Assembly: GCA_003427395.1 (NCBI GenBank)
Contig: BFEA01000115.1
Span: 3,135,682-3,165,782 of the forward strand
Origin: Chara braunii
Taxonomy: Eukaryota; Streptophyta; Charophyceae; Charales; Characeae
DNA length: 30,101 bases
Reading direction: 5' to 3'
Shown here: positions 17,821 to 28,009 of the stretch, piece after piece
Layout: every line of letters starts with the position of its first letter
Position numbering within the stretch: position 1 is the first letter of the stretch
Program-made: the position numbers and the translations under genes
The notes under the pieces: model-generated
The model's database searches: none
Told to the model about the DNA's origin: nothing
What the model saw: only the letters and a program-made list of their open reading frames with translations

Positions 17821-18696
17821 TGGGTCACAGACAGGTAACGTTGCTACTGAAAATGACAGACCCCTAACTGTTAGTTGGTTTACCTTTGCCTCAGACCGGT
17901 ATTGTTGTTACTGGAAAACACAGACCCATAACAGTTAATTGGTTTGAGGTCCCAGGCAGTCGAGTCCAGTAGGTTAAGAGTAGAATTATAAATAGAATGG
18001 GCCCAAGGGTTAGAGGACTTTTGCTGAGCAGTTGTTTAGTGCTCTTGTGGACCCAGCCACGTTGCTGGAGGAGCGCTGTAGCTCGGAGCCGCTGCTAGGG
18101 TTTCGGGCAGTGATGAAGCAAGTGCTTCATCTGCGGGGCCTGGCGACAGCTATCTGTGCTGTGGGGTTAGGCGCCGCCATATCTTCTTCTTCGTGGGAGC
18201 TGTATGTTACTTCTTCAAGCTGGAGGTTCCTTCTTCATCCATAAACAGGCACAGGTCTGAGACAGAGCTACAGCACCTGAAGGAGTTCCGAGCAGCACTG
18301 GTACATCTGGGGCCGTTGAGAGGAGGCGCTGCTGGTTTGTAAAGTAGTGAGGCTGGGCACTGTGAAATTGGGCTGTACTCCATAGCCGGTTATGGAGGTT
18401 GAGTGGGAAGGTGGAGAAAGACTGCAGAGACTTGATGAAGCTGTGGTCTGAGTTTGTTCAAGGTGATCTACTCACGGCTGTGATTCTTGATTTTGTTTGC
18501 GGTCTTGATTGGGCTGAAAAGTGGCAAGGGACTTTGGAATTTATTCTACTCAATTCTTCTTGGTTACTGGACTTCCGCTGTGCATCTCTGTTTGGTGTGG
18601 TGTGAGTCCCTCTCCAAAACTGCTTTGGCATCTCTACGTGTTTATGGGAACATGGTGATACTCTGCTGGATTGCATTCTCGATCAGTCACATAGCA
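17821..18696 (+). mobile_element. Candidate LTR (5') of an unidentified retrotransposon
   Basis: The segment starts TGGGTCACAG and ends CATAGCA, followed by a primer-binding-like site. It contains a direct repeat of about 54 bp (17828-17881 and 17892-17944, 64 bp apart) typical of U3 enhancers, and TATAAATAG at 17987-17995. No partner LTR, gag or pol was found to the right before the next elements, so this would be a truncated or decayed element. The start is arbitrary, and a host promoter is an alternative. Confidence 0.35.
17828..17944 (+). repeat. Direct repeat of about 54 bp upstream of TATA
   Basis: Two diverged copies begin CAGAC.GGTA and end GTTA.TTGGTTT, at 17828-17881 and 17892-17944. 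They lie 43 bp before TATAAATAG. Confidence 0.75.
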
Positions 18697-18697
18697 G

Positions 18698-18710
18698 TTG
18701 GTGTCGGAGC
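18698..18710 (+). other. Candidate tRNA-Met primer-binding site
   Basis: TTGGTGTCGGAGC differs from the common plant LTR-retrotransposon site TTGGTATCAGAGC by two A-to-G changes. It lies one base after the CA that would end the candidate LTR. Confidence 0.35.
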
Positions 18711-19745
18711 TGCATCTGGGTACGTTTTGCGAGCAAACTGTTGGCCGTCTTCTTCCGGGGAGCTGCTGAGTTGGAGGACCGGAATTTCTGCCGTCTTCAA
18801 GCGATGTGATCTGGGGAAAAAGATGAGAGGAGGTCTGTGAGTTAGAAGAAGCTGAATTGAGAGTTCAGTGATTGAGTGGAAGTGAGCAGGCAGTGCATGC
18901 GTGGATCTGCAGGCAGCGAGATGCTGTACGAAAGTGAGGTAGGGTTAGTGACCTTTCCTTCCCTCAGCGCTGAGCTAGTTTAGGGTTCCATAACCCTTAA
19001 CAACATAGCGCCAGGACGGACACTGATTTGAAGGACCAGGAGACAACTGGGTTGGGCGCTGACTTGCCTGAGCCAGTTTGGCTATCGAGATCTGGTTTTC
19101 TGCATGGCGCTGTTGATTTGCTGGCTCCAGGAGCAAAGTTGATTGGCGCTGGATCTTCAATCAAGTTTCTATCAGTGAACTCATCTCAGACTACCCACCT
19201 AAGTCTAGATTAGAGTTCCTTAGTTGGACACTGTGTCTAGACTAGGGGTTTCACACTGCATGACTGTCGTTCACCCCTGTTTGTGCTGATTTCAGTCTGT
19301 TGGGTAATCTATATCAATCATCTACTGCTATTCCTACTGAGTAAAATGTTTTTCAGAGTTGATCAACAGATGATGGTTTACAGTTAGGTCCGTCCTAAAT
19401 CTAGGGTCAGTTTGAAATGGAAAATTACTGTTCTCCCAAACTTCTGTAGTATGAACCAACAAAAAGAAAATTTAAGAAATATTTCTCTCCTCGCTAGCGC
19501 ATTGATTCTTATTTGAAGTTGGATTGAATTCTGTTTTGTTTTTGGATAAAACCTGAACTTCCTGAAGTAGGGACTGGGCGAGATAAAACAGAAATTCGCT
19601 GAGTGATTTTACTTTGCTCAAGACCAGATCTGTGCCTATAACCCTAATATCGCCTAGAGATGCCTAAGACTTCCATGTCGTTAAAACACCTGCCCTAATC
19701 CTCACTTTTTTTTCCTATTCTTCTTTTCATTCCCCTTCTCATTTT
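18711..19745. other. Unassigned region
   Basis: No gene recognised. If 17821-18696 is a 5' LTR this would be its leader, but no gag-like frame is seen. The open frames do not exceed 117 codons, and the longest of them overlaps the candidate LTR. Confidence 0.4.
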
Positions 19746-19844
19746 CCCCAGGTAATTCAGAATGATTTTATTATGGTCATCTGATTGTATCAGACCGACC
19801 CCAGGTTATTCGGAATGATTTTATTTTGGTCATCTGATTGTATC
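19746..19844 (+). repeat. 53-bp tandem repeat upstream of TATA box
   Basis: Two copies begin CCCCAGGT.ATTC and end GATTGTATC, at 19746-19798 and 19799-19844, with few differences. A TATAAATAA at 19928-19936 follows about 84 bp downstream. The layout recalls an LTR U3 with duplicated enhancers. Confidence 0.8.
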
Positions 19845-19879
19845 TGGATTTCAGCTTGGGTATGTATTTCAACAGTTCG

Positions 19880-19917
19880 TAGGTGTACAAACTAAGCTAG
19901 GCCCGTTGGTACACCTA
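19880..19917. repeat. Short inverted repeat
   Basis: TAGGTGTAC (19880-19888) and GTACACCTA (19909-19917) form a perfect 9-bp stem with a 20-nt loop, eleven bases before the TATA-like box. Confidence 0.7.
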
Positions 19918-19927
19918 ACCCTAATCC

Positions 19928-19936
19928 TATAAATAA
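19928..19936 (+). promoter_or_regulatory. TATA-like box
   Basis: TATAAATAA downstream of a tandem repeat and a small hairpin. The transcript it might serve is unknown; the gypsy 3' LTR downstream runs in the opposite direction. Confidence 0.3.
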
Positions 19937-20004
19937 ACATCACATAAGAATTAGTTTACTCAGTGTTTTGTGTGTAAACTTCGGCTATGATCCGGTTCTG
20001 AGTT

Positions 20005-20075
20005 TCAGGGTCCGGTGTCCAGTCCTGATGTCCAGATCCACCACCAGACCCCTCCCCCCAAAAAAAGAGAATCTG
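20005..20075. repeat. TCCGG/GTCCAG-rich repeat fragment
   Basis: Contains GGTCCGGTGTCCAG and ATGTCCAGATCC, followed by a C-run and A-run. It is related in motif content to the repeats at 1619-1760 and 29470-29560. Confidence 0.45.
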
Positions 20076-20099
20076 ACTTAAAAAGTTAAAATAAAAAAG

Positions 20100-20962
20100 T
20101 GCAATCAGACTTGACGACTTCGACTTTCAGCATGAGCACAAACAAATGACGATCAATCTGGCACCTCACTCCCACACAAAGCTCAGAGATAACGAAGCCA
20201 AGAGCACAACTAAGATTCAAACTTGGCCGGCTATGGTCGACACGTGCACTCTCAGCAACCTGTTCGTACACACACCCTGGATCTCCCTGGATGTCCCGCA
20301 CATGCACACACACACACTCCCTCTCTACACGCACACTAACGCTACTAACTGCTGACATGGCAGCTATGGCCGCCGTCTCTCTCCTACCTACTAACACCCT
20401 ATCGGCTATGGCCGATCTTCCTCCTCTCAGCCCTCTACTCCATGGGAACCTGCAGACCTCCTTGCACAAGACGCTCAGGCAGCGCTTCCGCATGGCTCAC
20501 AGACAGAATGAATGAATGCCTTGACGCTGCCTCGTGATTTATACTTCGGATTGTCAATGGTCTGCCCTTGGACCCTGAGCCCGGGGTGCACACAGTCCCA
20601 CATGGCACTTCCTGACTTGACAAAGTGCGACTGGGACTTGGTACCGCTGACTGGGCAGAGTTAGTCTGCCCACTTGCCCACTTGCCTACAGTCTACCTCC
20701 TAAGACCTACGAAAGGTCGTTTCCGGACCTTCCGGAAGACTGCAGACTTGACCTTTCAGGACTGTAGCAGCTACAACCTTTACCATCTATCCTACAGACC
20801 TACGGTTTGAGACCCGACGACCATCCTACCTACAGCAACCAACAAAGGACTTTCAAGACACAGGTCGTGGGTTCAAGCACACACGGGTTGACTGGTACTG
20901 TACACGGGTAAGGGTGAGCTCTGGGAACTGCAACTGCTACCACAAAGGTGAAAACCGTTTCA
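20100..20962 (-). repeat. 3' LTR of the gypsy element
   Basis: On the minus strand it runs from TGAAACGGTTTTCACC (20962) to GTCTGATTGCA (20100), with canonical TG and CA ends. Its limits were fixed by alignment with the solo LTR at 4178-5172, which shows both ends against an empty site. It carries a TATA box at 20536-20543. Frames inside it (for example 20493-20086 on the minus strand) are by-products. Confidence 0.85.
20536..20543 (-). promoter_or_regulatory. LTR TATA box
   Basis: TATAAATC on the minus strand, followed by AGGCAGCG as in the solo LTR. Confidence 0.6.
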
Positions 20963-20970
20963 CTCCCGCC
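20963..20970 (-). other. Candidate polypurine tract
   Basis: GGCGGGAG on the minus strand directly before the TG of the 3' LTR, where the plus-strand primer is expected. It is short and interrupted by one C, so it is weak. Confidence 0.4.
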
Positions 20971-21000
20971 GGCCTAAATTTGAGGTCCTCCGAGAAAATT

Positions 21001-21186
21001 TCAATCCAGAGCAGGATCTTTACCTTTCTTAGCTCTTTCATAGGCCCGAACTTCGTCGGGAGCTGTCTCTAGAAGTTCCTTTCGAGTAAACCAGCGATCG
21101 CCTTCCGGCTCTTGGTAAGAAAATCTGACTTTGTATTGTTTCTGTGAACGATCTCTACCTCCTGTTCTGAATACATCTTCACCCAC
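21001..21186 (-). pseudogene. Pol C-terminal chromodomain-like tail
   Basis: 61 codons starting near GEDVFRTGGRDR and containing QYKVRFSYQEPEGDRWFTRK, then ELLETAPDEV. The spacing of aromatic residues and the W resemble the chromodomain-type tail of chromoviral integrases, which directs insertion toward chromatin marks. It is separated from the integrase frame by a one-base shift at about 21190. It ends 38 bp before the 3' LTR, as expected for the end of pol. Confidence 0.6.
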
Positions 21187-22217
21187 TATACGATCAATGA
21201 CGGAGGGATCATGGGCCTTCTAGATGGGAACTGCTGATTCGCAGTGCAAGGCAGCAACTTTGACGCATGAAAAACTGGGTAGGTGTGGAGGTGAGCTGGA
21301 ATCTCTATGGTGTAGAACGGCCCATCATCTCCGCCCTTGACTTCTAGGACTGGCCACGGTCCTCTATATGCAGGCAACAGTTTCCGAGAGATGTTCTCCT
21401 CAGGAGCAAACTCTTTAGACTTGACCCAGACTAAGTCGCCTACTTGGAACTGCGACGGGCGACGGTGCTTATTGGCTTGCTCTATCATCCTGTGCTGGGC
21501 TTTCCTGAGGTTCTCTACCACTTTAGCAATCTCTTTCTTGCGCTATAACACGAACTCCCTAGTACCGGGCGGTAGCCTCTCAATCTGGTCCCTGTTCAGT
21601 CCCTCAAACGGTCTGCGGGGTCTAAAGGACTTGTGTAATTTGTTGGGAGTTGGACAGGTGGCTAATTGAACGCAATTATTGTACGCGCTGGCTACCATTG
21701 GGAGCATTTCGTCCCAATTGACTTGATCAGGTCTAATGCACATTCTGAGAACTTGTTGCAAGATCTTGTTCATCTGTTTGGTCTGACCGTTAGTCCCTGG
21801 ATGACGGTCAAATGACATTAGTAACTTAGAACCATACACCTTCATAAGTTCCTGCCAGTTCTGACAGCTGAACCTGGTATCCCTGTCGCTAACTATCGAC
21901 AGCAGTAGACCATGTTCACTGACCAAATGATCAAAAAACTTTTCTATTACCAAATTTGTTCGTGCCTCAAAAGGCAACGGAACAAAAACTGCATATTTAC
22001 TAAATATATCAACTACAACCATGACTTGGCTCTTGCCATGCCTACTCCAGACCCCAGCATCCATGAAGTCTATGGACATAGAATCTGATGGGATAGGCAG
22101 GGGTCTAAGAAGACCCAACGGGGCTCGGTTTTTAGTTTTATTGTGTTGGCACACCTTGCAACTACGCACATACTCTATACACTCAACTTTCATGCCAAGC
22201 CACGTGTAGGCACGCAT
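21186..22217 (-). pseudogene. Gypsy integrase
   Basis: Inserts the cDNA into the genome. Frame 22217-21543 has the zinc-finger end CKVCQ (Cys20, Cys23) and the catalytic core: Asp50 in SIDFMD, Asp111 in SDRDTRF, and then, exactly 35 residues later, Lys147 in NGQTKQMN where the D,D-35-E core requires Glu. A TAG at 21543-21545 interrupts the frame; the same frame continues 21521-21186 with the C-terminal domain (FQVGDLVWVKSKEF, then FHASKLLP). The His-His half of the zinc finger lies in damaged sequence at 22217-22321. The catalytic change plus the stop make it inactive. Confidence 0.9.
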
Positions 22218-22321
22218 CAGGTTGGCGAGTGTCTTTTGCCAACCGAAGTGCCCTTCTGTACCGTGACATTCCCCAAGGATCAGACTACGGATCTCTTCGT
22301 TGTTGGGAATGCATAGCCAAT

Positions 22322-23233
22322 CTACGGCGTCTGTCTTCTCAAACGATAACCATTAGTGGTGCGGTAGTGAGGTTCACTGGTTGGGTCCTCCTTGACTCTC
22401 TTGAGGAAATCGCTATAAATAGGGTCTTGAGCGTACGCATCTCTGACCTTCTGCTGTAAGTCTGACCCTATATCCTGATAGTGAACTATAGCTCCAAAAT
22501 AGTCGGCTCTACTACTAAGGGCATCCGCGACCACGTTATACTTCCCCTTAACTGGCTTGAGCTCGAAGTCGAACTGATCTATCTTTGCGGCGCACCTAGT
22601 AAGCTTAGGTGTCATCTTGGCCTGAGTCTTAAGCCACCTCAATGTCTCCTGCTCTGAGTAGACTTTGAAGTGTCTCCCAAGCAAGTAATGTCTCTAGTGG
22701 TCTAATGCTTGCCTGAGAGCGTAGAGTTCCCTCTCATAGGTAAATGTCGCTACCTTCTCTAAAGGCAGCCTAGCAAACATGAACTCTACGGGTCTATACC
22801 CATTGACATCATCTTGCTGTAACACAACACCAAAACCATACTGACTCACATCAGTTGTAACAACAAATGGTAAAGATGGATCAACTACCTTGAGGATTGG
22901 GTACTCTATCAAGGCCCGCTTTAACTTTTTAAGGGCGGATGTACAGTCTTGGTCCCACTTCCAGATAGCTTCTTTCTTGAGCACTCTGCGAAGGGGAGCA
23001 GCGATGGCAGAGAAGTTTCTCACGAACATCCTGTAATAGTTAGCCAATCCTAAGAACAACCTCAACTCTGTGAGGATAGGCGGCGTTGGCCAGTCTCTGA
23101 TCCCTGCGATCTTGCTATCCTCGGGCTTTATGCCATCACCATCTAGAACGTGGCCCAAGTATAAAATCTTTGTTTTGGCCCATTCGCACTTCTTCACGGT
23201 GATCTTGAAGTTTGCTTCGCGCAACTTTTCCAA
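22322..23233 (-). pseudogene. Gypsy RT thumb and RNase H
   Basis: Degrades the RNA strand during cDNA synthesis. Frame 23233-22694 begins MEKLREANFKI, has the RT connection motif LGHVL and the RNase H start TTDVSQYGFGVVLQQ, and ends ELYALRQALDH at a TAG (22694-22696), where a Trp is normal. The same frame resumes at 22684 with LGRHFKVYSEQETLRW and reaches VADALSSRADY, so three acidic positions of RNase H can be seen. The stop after ALDH would remove the second half. Confidence 0.88.
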
Positions 23234-23236
23234 GAT

Positions 23237-23825
23237 CTACCTCAGATGAGCCTCATGCTCCTGGAGGGTCTTGCTAAAAATCAAAATATCATCCAAGTAA
23301 ACAACTACAAATATATCTAACCACGGTCTAAACAAAGCATTCATATAGCGCTGGAATGTGGCCGGTGTGTTAGTTAGTCCAAAGGGCATCACTATAAACT
23401 CATAATGCCCATATCTAGTCATAAACGCCGTTTTGTACTGGTCATCAGGGTGGGCCTCTATTTGGTGGTACCTTGACTTCAAGTCTATGTTGGAGTACTT
23501 GCAGCCTTGCACCCGATCGAACAGATCATCTATTGGAGGCAGTGGTTCTGCATTCTTCACTGTAACGACGTTGAGACCCCTATAGTCAATGCACATGAGA
23601 CGGCTCTCTCTCTTTCTTGGGGACAAAGAGAACAGGTGCTCCAAATGGAGAGGAACTGGGCCTAATCCAACCTTTCTCTAAGAGCTTGTCTAATTGCTTG
23701 TGCAACTGTTCTAACTCCTTAGGAGACATCCTATATACTGCTTTTTGGGGAGTCTTACTGCCAAGCTCTATTTCGATGCGGTGTTCGATAGGACGCGGAA
23801 CTACTCTTGAAGGAGACTTCGACAA
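23237..23825 (-). pseudogene. Gypsy reverse transcriptase
   Basis: The N-terminal part, 23825-23620 (RPIEHRIEIELGSKTPQKAV, then EKGWIRPSSSPFGAPVLFV), is in one frame. After a one-base shift near 23625, frame 23644-23237 carries CIDYRGLN, NIDLKSRYHQIEAHP (catalytic Asp54, with Arg replacing the usual Gly of the SGYH motif), PFGLTNTPATFQ and the catalytic YLDD (116-119). It ends at TAG 23237-23239, after which the thumb continues in the same frame. This is the polymerase core of a Ty3/gypsy element. Confidence 0.92.
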
Positions 23826-24413
23826 ATCTGCGTACTCTTCTTGGCAATAAGAGGGTTAGTCGACTCCTCTTTCTTAGGCTCAGTGACAGGCCTAACATAT
23901 GTTCTTCTAACTGCTCCCTCACTAATCGCGCGAATACGGGAGCACTGAGACAACAATGTGTCAGTGGATTATCTACTCCTGACACATGAAACAGGCGGGC
24001 AGTCTTGACATCGCTTGAAGGACTAGGAAGCCTACACTCATGCTCTCTTAAATGCAGCGTGGCTTCTGCTGCCTCTCCCTGATCCATTCCTAGGACCATG
24101 TCAAACGGGAGATTGTCCACTACGAGGAGAGTCAGGGAAAGGAGAACCTCTCAACCCTCACATCTTTCTCTAGGCGAAAGTACGCCAGGATTCCCTTAAC
24201 ATAATCCTCGATTCGCATAGTGCGATTATCTGCGAGGATAATGACCCCTTGGACTTTCAGATTCAGCTTCAGCTTCTGCAGCGCTTTACGACTAATATAG
24301 CTACGGGTGGCCCCGTTGTCCATTAGGGCCCCTACACTGCCTCTGAATACTTCTACATCTACTAATAGTAGCTGCCATTTTCGATCTTTCTTCATCTTGG
24401 CCCAGGTTGGCAT
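23755..24413 (-). pseudogene. Gypsy aspartic protease and linker to RT
   Basis: Matures gag-pol. Frame 24413-24132 contains ALMDNGATRSYISRKAL with Asp32; the usual Asp-Ser/Thr-Gly is here Asp-Asn-Gly. It also has a flap-like ADNRTMRI. The second lobe signature LPFDMVLGMDQG follows at 24120 in a different frame, then TLHLREHECRL. The sequence after about 23900 in that frame is out of register with the expected linker. A frameshift between the two lobes and the Ser-to-Asn change suggest loss of function, although unusual residues at this site do occur in some retroelements. Confidence 0.8.
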
Positions 24414-24613
24414 TCTTTCCTTCTGCCAGTTCTGCGAGGGAAGCGTCTAGAGAGACTCTAGCACAAGCAGTCTTTGGACAACTGACTAGGCACTAACCAG
24501 CAACCTCTGCCATAGGCTCATGTGGTTAAGAGTTCCTATGTGGCACGCACACTCTTCTCCACATGGCCTAGGGGTAAGGGCAGTTGCTACCCCTACCGAC
24601 GGTTGCCTTTTGC

Positions 24614-24861
24614 TCACTCCGCAGCAACTCGTCGAGCGTCTCTATATTTTGGGCAGTATTTTATGATGTGCCCAGGGTCACCGCAATAAATGCACCGACC
24701 CTCGTCCATTCTCCTCTGCCAGACTGTTTGTTTCAAGCCCAATAATTCCAAGGGTTTTGGGCAGTATTTTATGATGTGCCCAGGGTCACCGCAATAAATG
24801 CACCGACCCGCGTCCATTCTCCTCTGCCAGACTGTTTGTTTCAAGCCCAATAATTCCAAGG
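24614..24861 (-). pseudogene. Gag nucleocapsid, two tandem zinc knuckles
   Basis: An 81-codon frame has two nearly identical 36-residue units, each with the CCHC knuckle CIYCGDPGHIIKYCPK (C-x2-C-x4-H-x4-C) preceded by LKQTVWQRRMD. The DNA units are 108 bp (about 24646-24753 and 24754-24861) and differ in roughly one base (Glu against Ala). Nucleocapsid knuckles bind the element RNA. Upstream, a frame change near 24860 separates it from the basic linker and capsid. The 24414-24613 stretch joins it to the protease and holds no domain I recognise. Confidence 0.88.
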
Positions 24862-25094
24862 GTCTGCCCTAAGGCAGACCAGGGTGCCATCCACCCCTCC
24901 TAGGAGGTGATCGATTGGCACGAGGACGGTTTTGTGGGGGACCTTGACCCCTTCCTCCCTCTTGGGGGTTTCCTGTACCACCAACCCACTGGCCACCCTG
25001 ACCTCGACCACCAGAGGTCTGGCCCCCTTGGCCTCAGCCTCTACCTCTTCCTTGCGACCTCCCTCCGGCCGCGACAACAACATAAGTACTCCCT

Positions 25095-26600
25095 TGGCTT
25101 ACGCCACTGTCCTCCTCGTTGGGGCCCCACTCAATCTGACTATACGACCCTTCCACTTTTGCCCCTTATCAAGGTCCTTATGCGAGAAAGTGGACATTGT
25201 CATGGACTGGGCCTCAAAAGCAACAACATCCCTGCTAAGCGTACCATAAGTCGTATCGGGCTATTGCTTTTTGTCATAGACTTGCCCGTGCAAAGCTTCG
25301 GGCATGGCGCGAAAGAATAGTTGGACTAGTTGGGGCTCAGTAACCCCATGTCCAGGGACGACAACCAATTCGTTCATAACGCCCTTGAGTGCCCTTGCAC
25401 TCTTCCACTATCGTCAGTGGATTGTTTGCAGTTTGTTAGAGGCCTTAAGCCCCCTAGGGACATCCGCAAATCGATCGCTAAGTGCTTTGAGAAAATCACT
25501 TAGGGGTGTGATGATGGAGTATGCGACCATGTCATTATCACACTTGGCAGTGCGAGCTAACGATATGGCGAAGCTAGCTGCTTCGTCTTTAAGGGCGTGG
25601 AAAGTCACGAGGACTTGCTCCTCGGGTACAATATCCTGGAGGTCCACATAGGAGTTAATGTTTGCCTCCCAATTATCGAAATCCTCTCCCTTCTTCACAC
25701 TGTAGGTATCAAGGAATTTCACCTTCACGTGTTCCCTGCGTGGGCGTGCTTCCTCCTCCTTTGGGGCCCCTATCTTGGCACTTTCTATAGCGCCGACGCA
25801 TAATTTTTCTGTATTGTCTAATCGTGCCTACACTTTTGTGCCCACACGCATCATCATATCACGTGCAAAGTCCTTGAATCCGAAGTGTATGGACTGCACA
25901 ACGATATCATGGCCATCAGATATCTAAATTGCTTTTATTGAGCCTTCAACATAACTTCTATGTTTTGGGGCAAAGTTCCACTTTTCTCTGGAGATCTACT
26001 TGTTCTCCCATCTGTCCCCTTTGCTCCTCATCCGCCCTCAATTCCTTTTCCATTTCATTTGCCGCCTCCATTCTTTTCCTCCTTTCCCTTGTGAGGCGTA
26101 ATTCCACTCCAATCTTTTTTCCTCATCCATGGCCTGACGGTGCAAGGGATGTTCCTCTGCCTGCAATTCCCTTATGTCCGCCCCCCTCCCCGCCTGGGGA
26201 ACATACAACATAGCTTCCTCCTCTTCACCCAGCGACAAATTGGCAACCCACTCCGTCACCATCTTCTCCCATCTCTTCTCTTTCCTTCGTGCCACTTGAC
26301 TCCCCTCTCTCCTCTGTCCTCACATTTCGCTCAGGGGGAGTCTCAACTTCCTCTTCTTCCTCTTCTTCATCGACTGATGCTGCAACTTCTTCCTTTTCTT
26401 TCTGCAGCCTTTTTAATTCTTCTTCCAACTTCTCCTTTTTGGCCTTCTCTGCCAAGAGAGCCACCTTCTTTGCCTTCTTCTCCAATTCCTTTTTCTCTTT
26501 TCTGGCCTTCTGCTCTGCCAGAATCTTCGCGACCTTCGCTTCCTACTCCTTTGTATAAGGAGTGGTCCCTGTACCACCCCTCGTCAGGACTTTACACGAA
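25095..26600 (-). pseudogene. Gypsy Gag, coiled coil and capsid (Retrotrans_gag)
   Basis: Particle-forming protein. Reading minus: a Lys/Glu-rich coiled coil (ELEKKAKKVALLAEKAKKEK and onward, from about 26530) with an acidic patch, a frameshift near 26270, then WVANLSLGEEEEAMLYVP and RLEWNYASQGK (26295-26038). A helical region at 25910-25850 reads FGFKDFARDMMMRVG, and the capsid core reads DNWEANINSYVDLQ and FLKALSDRFADVPRG (25728-25414). The core continues past a TGA (25414-25416) and a TAG (25408-25410) through RALKGVMNELVV and FFRAMPEALHG. It is readable to about 25095 with one more TAG. The start codon is uncertain; open sequence upstream to 26737 may include it. Confidence 0.8.
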
Positions 26601-26740
26601 AACGTGTGCAAGAAGCCTAATGGGAACAGGAGGCGCCAAAGGGTCCCCCACAGGGAGAACCCCACGAGCAAACCAAACATCGGGTAATCGTCTATGGTGA
26701 ACGGTGCACAACAGGTGATTGTTCCACTACTCACCACTTA

Positions 26741-27282
26741 GACTTACCCACAGACTCACTGACTGACTGACTCCATAAGGACCACATAATCCTTTTGGAT
26801 CCTGTCAACTATGGTCTCTAGCCTAGACCTACTGCTGAGGCTGTCACTACAAGACTTCACTGCTGAGCAGGAGGCATTTAAGGAGATCCCCCATACCTCC
26901 TCATGAATTCTTTAACGTCGCAGATAGGACGACGTGATCATCAAAGCCTCTCAAGACGTAGATAGCCGGTTGTGCAACCCACAACTCGGATCTTGGGCCA
27001 ACCATGCCACACTGAGCAGTCCGCCGGTCTGTACCGTTCCTTGGGAGGTTAGGCCTCCTGGACATGTCAGTCGTCAAACATGGACAACAAACCTACTCAG
27101 CTCGTGTGGGTTTGGTCATCGCAGCTTTATGACCACATACACATAGTTCCTATCACCTGGACAGACAGAAGTGACTCAATGCAGAAAGAAGGGACAAACA
27201 GACTCAGCAAGTACCATGGGGCGAGTGCACATCCATAAGGTGAGGGGATAGATTGAGGGTTTGGCGATATTATACCAACTCC
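26741..27282. other. Possible gypsy leader, unassigned
   Basis: Right (5') of gag on the minus strand. No LTR homology is seen. Minus-strand TTGGTAT at 27279-27273 resembles the start of a tRNA-Met primer site (TTGGTATCAGAGC), but only the first seven bases agree well and no LTR end adjoins it. Confidence 0.3.
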
Positions 27283-27365
27283 GCTTGGTCAATATCTCGA
27301 TCGGCGATCTTGGTCAACACCGGTCAACTCTGGTCAGCACCTTGGTCAAACTTGGTCGACTCCCC
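27283..27365. repeat. GGTCAA-rich imperfect repeat
   Basis: CTTGGTCAA, CCGGTCAAC, CTGGTCAGC and related words recur about every 10-25 bp. On the minus strand they read TTGACC, the core of plant W-box sites, but this may be a chance simple repeat. Confidence 0.5.
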
Positions 27366-27674
27366 GATCAATGTCGCTGCTCAACGCCTTTGACCTTCGG
27401 CTATGGCTACCAACCTTTCTTCACCAACCTCCTCCTCTCTCTTCTCCCCCATCTTCCTCTTTCACCTCGGTTATGGCTTCTTTCTCCTCTCTCGTCTCTC
27501 CTCCCTTCTTCACTTTCTTTCTTTGTCACTCCCGATCTTTGTCTTCTTCGTGTCCGAGCTCGGCAAGTATGGCCACCACCTCTCTTCTTCACTTGCTGCA
27601 CAACAATTTTTTATCGCTCAATCTTTTTCTCTCTTTTCTCCATCGACGTTGTCAGCCAATCTTGTATCCCTCGG

Positions 27675-27685
27675 CTCTCTTTCTC

Positions 27686-27749
<64 letters not shown>
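27675..27749. repeat. (CT)n followed by (AT)n microsatellite
   Basis: CT repeat 27675-27728 with one G interruption, then AT repeat to 27749. Confidence 0.97.
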
Positions 27750-27811
27750 CCTCTAGTGCCAGCGGCGTGTCTGGAGTGTATTTTTTGGCTGTGACAGACC
27801 TTTCTTTGTTT

Positions 27812-27968
<157 letters not shown>

Positions 27969-28009
27969 AAGGGCGACCAGAGTCGGGGTCGCGCGAAAGA
28001 TAGTGCGGG

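Larger units (their letters stand above)
20100..26740 (-). mobile_element. Ty3/gypsy LTR retrotransposon, decayed
   Basis: Minus-strand order: gag coiled coil and capsid, zinc knuckle, protease, RT, RNase H, integrase, chromodomain-like tail, 3' LTR. This order (integrase after RNase H) is diagnostic of Ty3/gypsy. At least five frames are used in turn, and there are stops in gag, RT, the RT/RNase H region and integrase. The 3' LTR (20100-20962) is the same family as the solo LTR at 4178-5172. No second copy of that LTR is visible to the right, so the 5' LTR is missing, truncated or lost in assembly. The right limit given here is approximate. Confidence 0.92.

Noticed and set aside
20086-20493. 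135-codon minus-strand frame as a gene
   Set aside because: Lies wholly within and just past the 3' LTR; the corresponding solo LTR does not preserve the frame.
27273-27279. Primer-binding site of the gypsy element
   Set aside because: Only TTGGTAT matches, and no LTR end homologous to 20100-20962 adjoins it. Kept as a note, not called as a feature.
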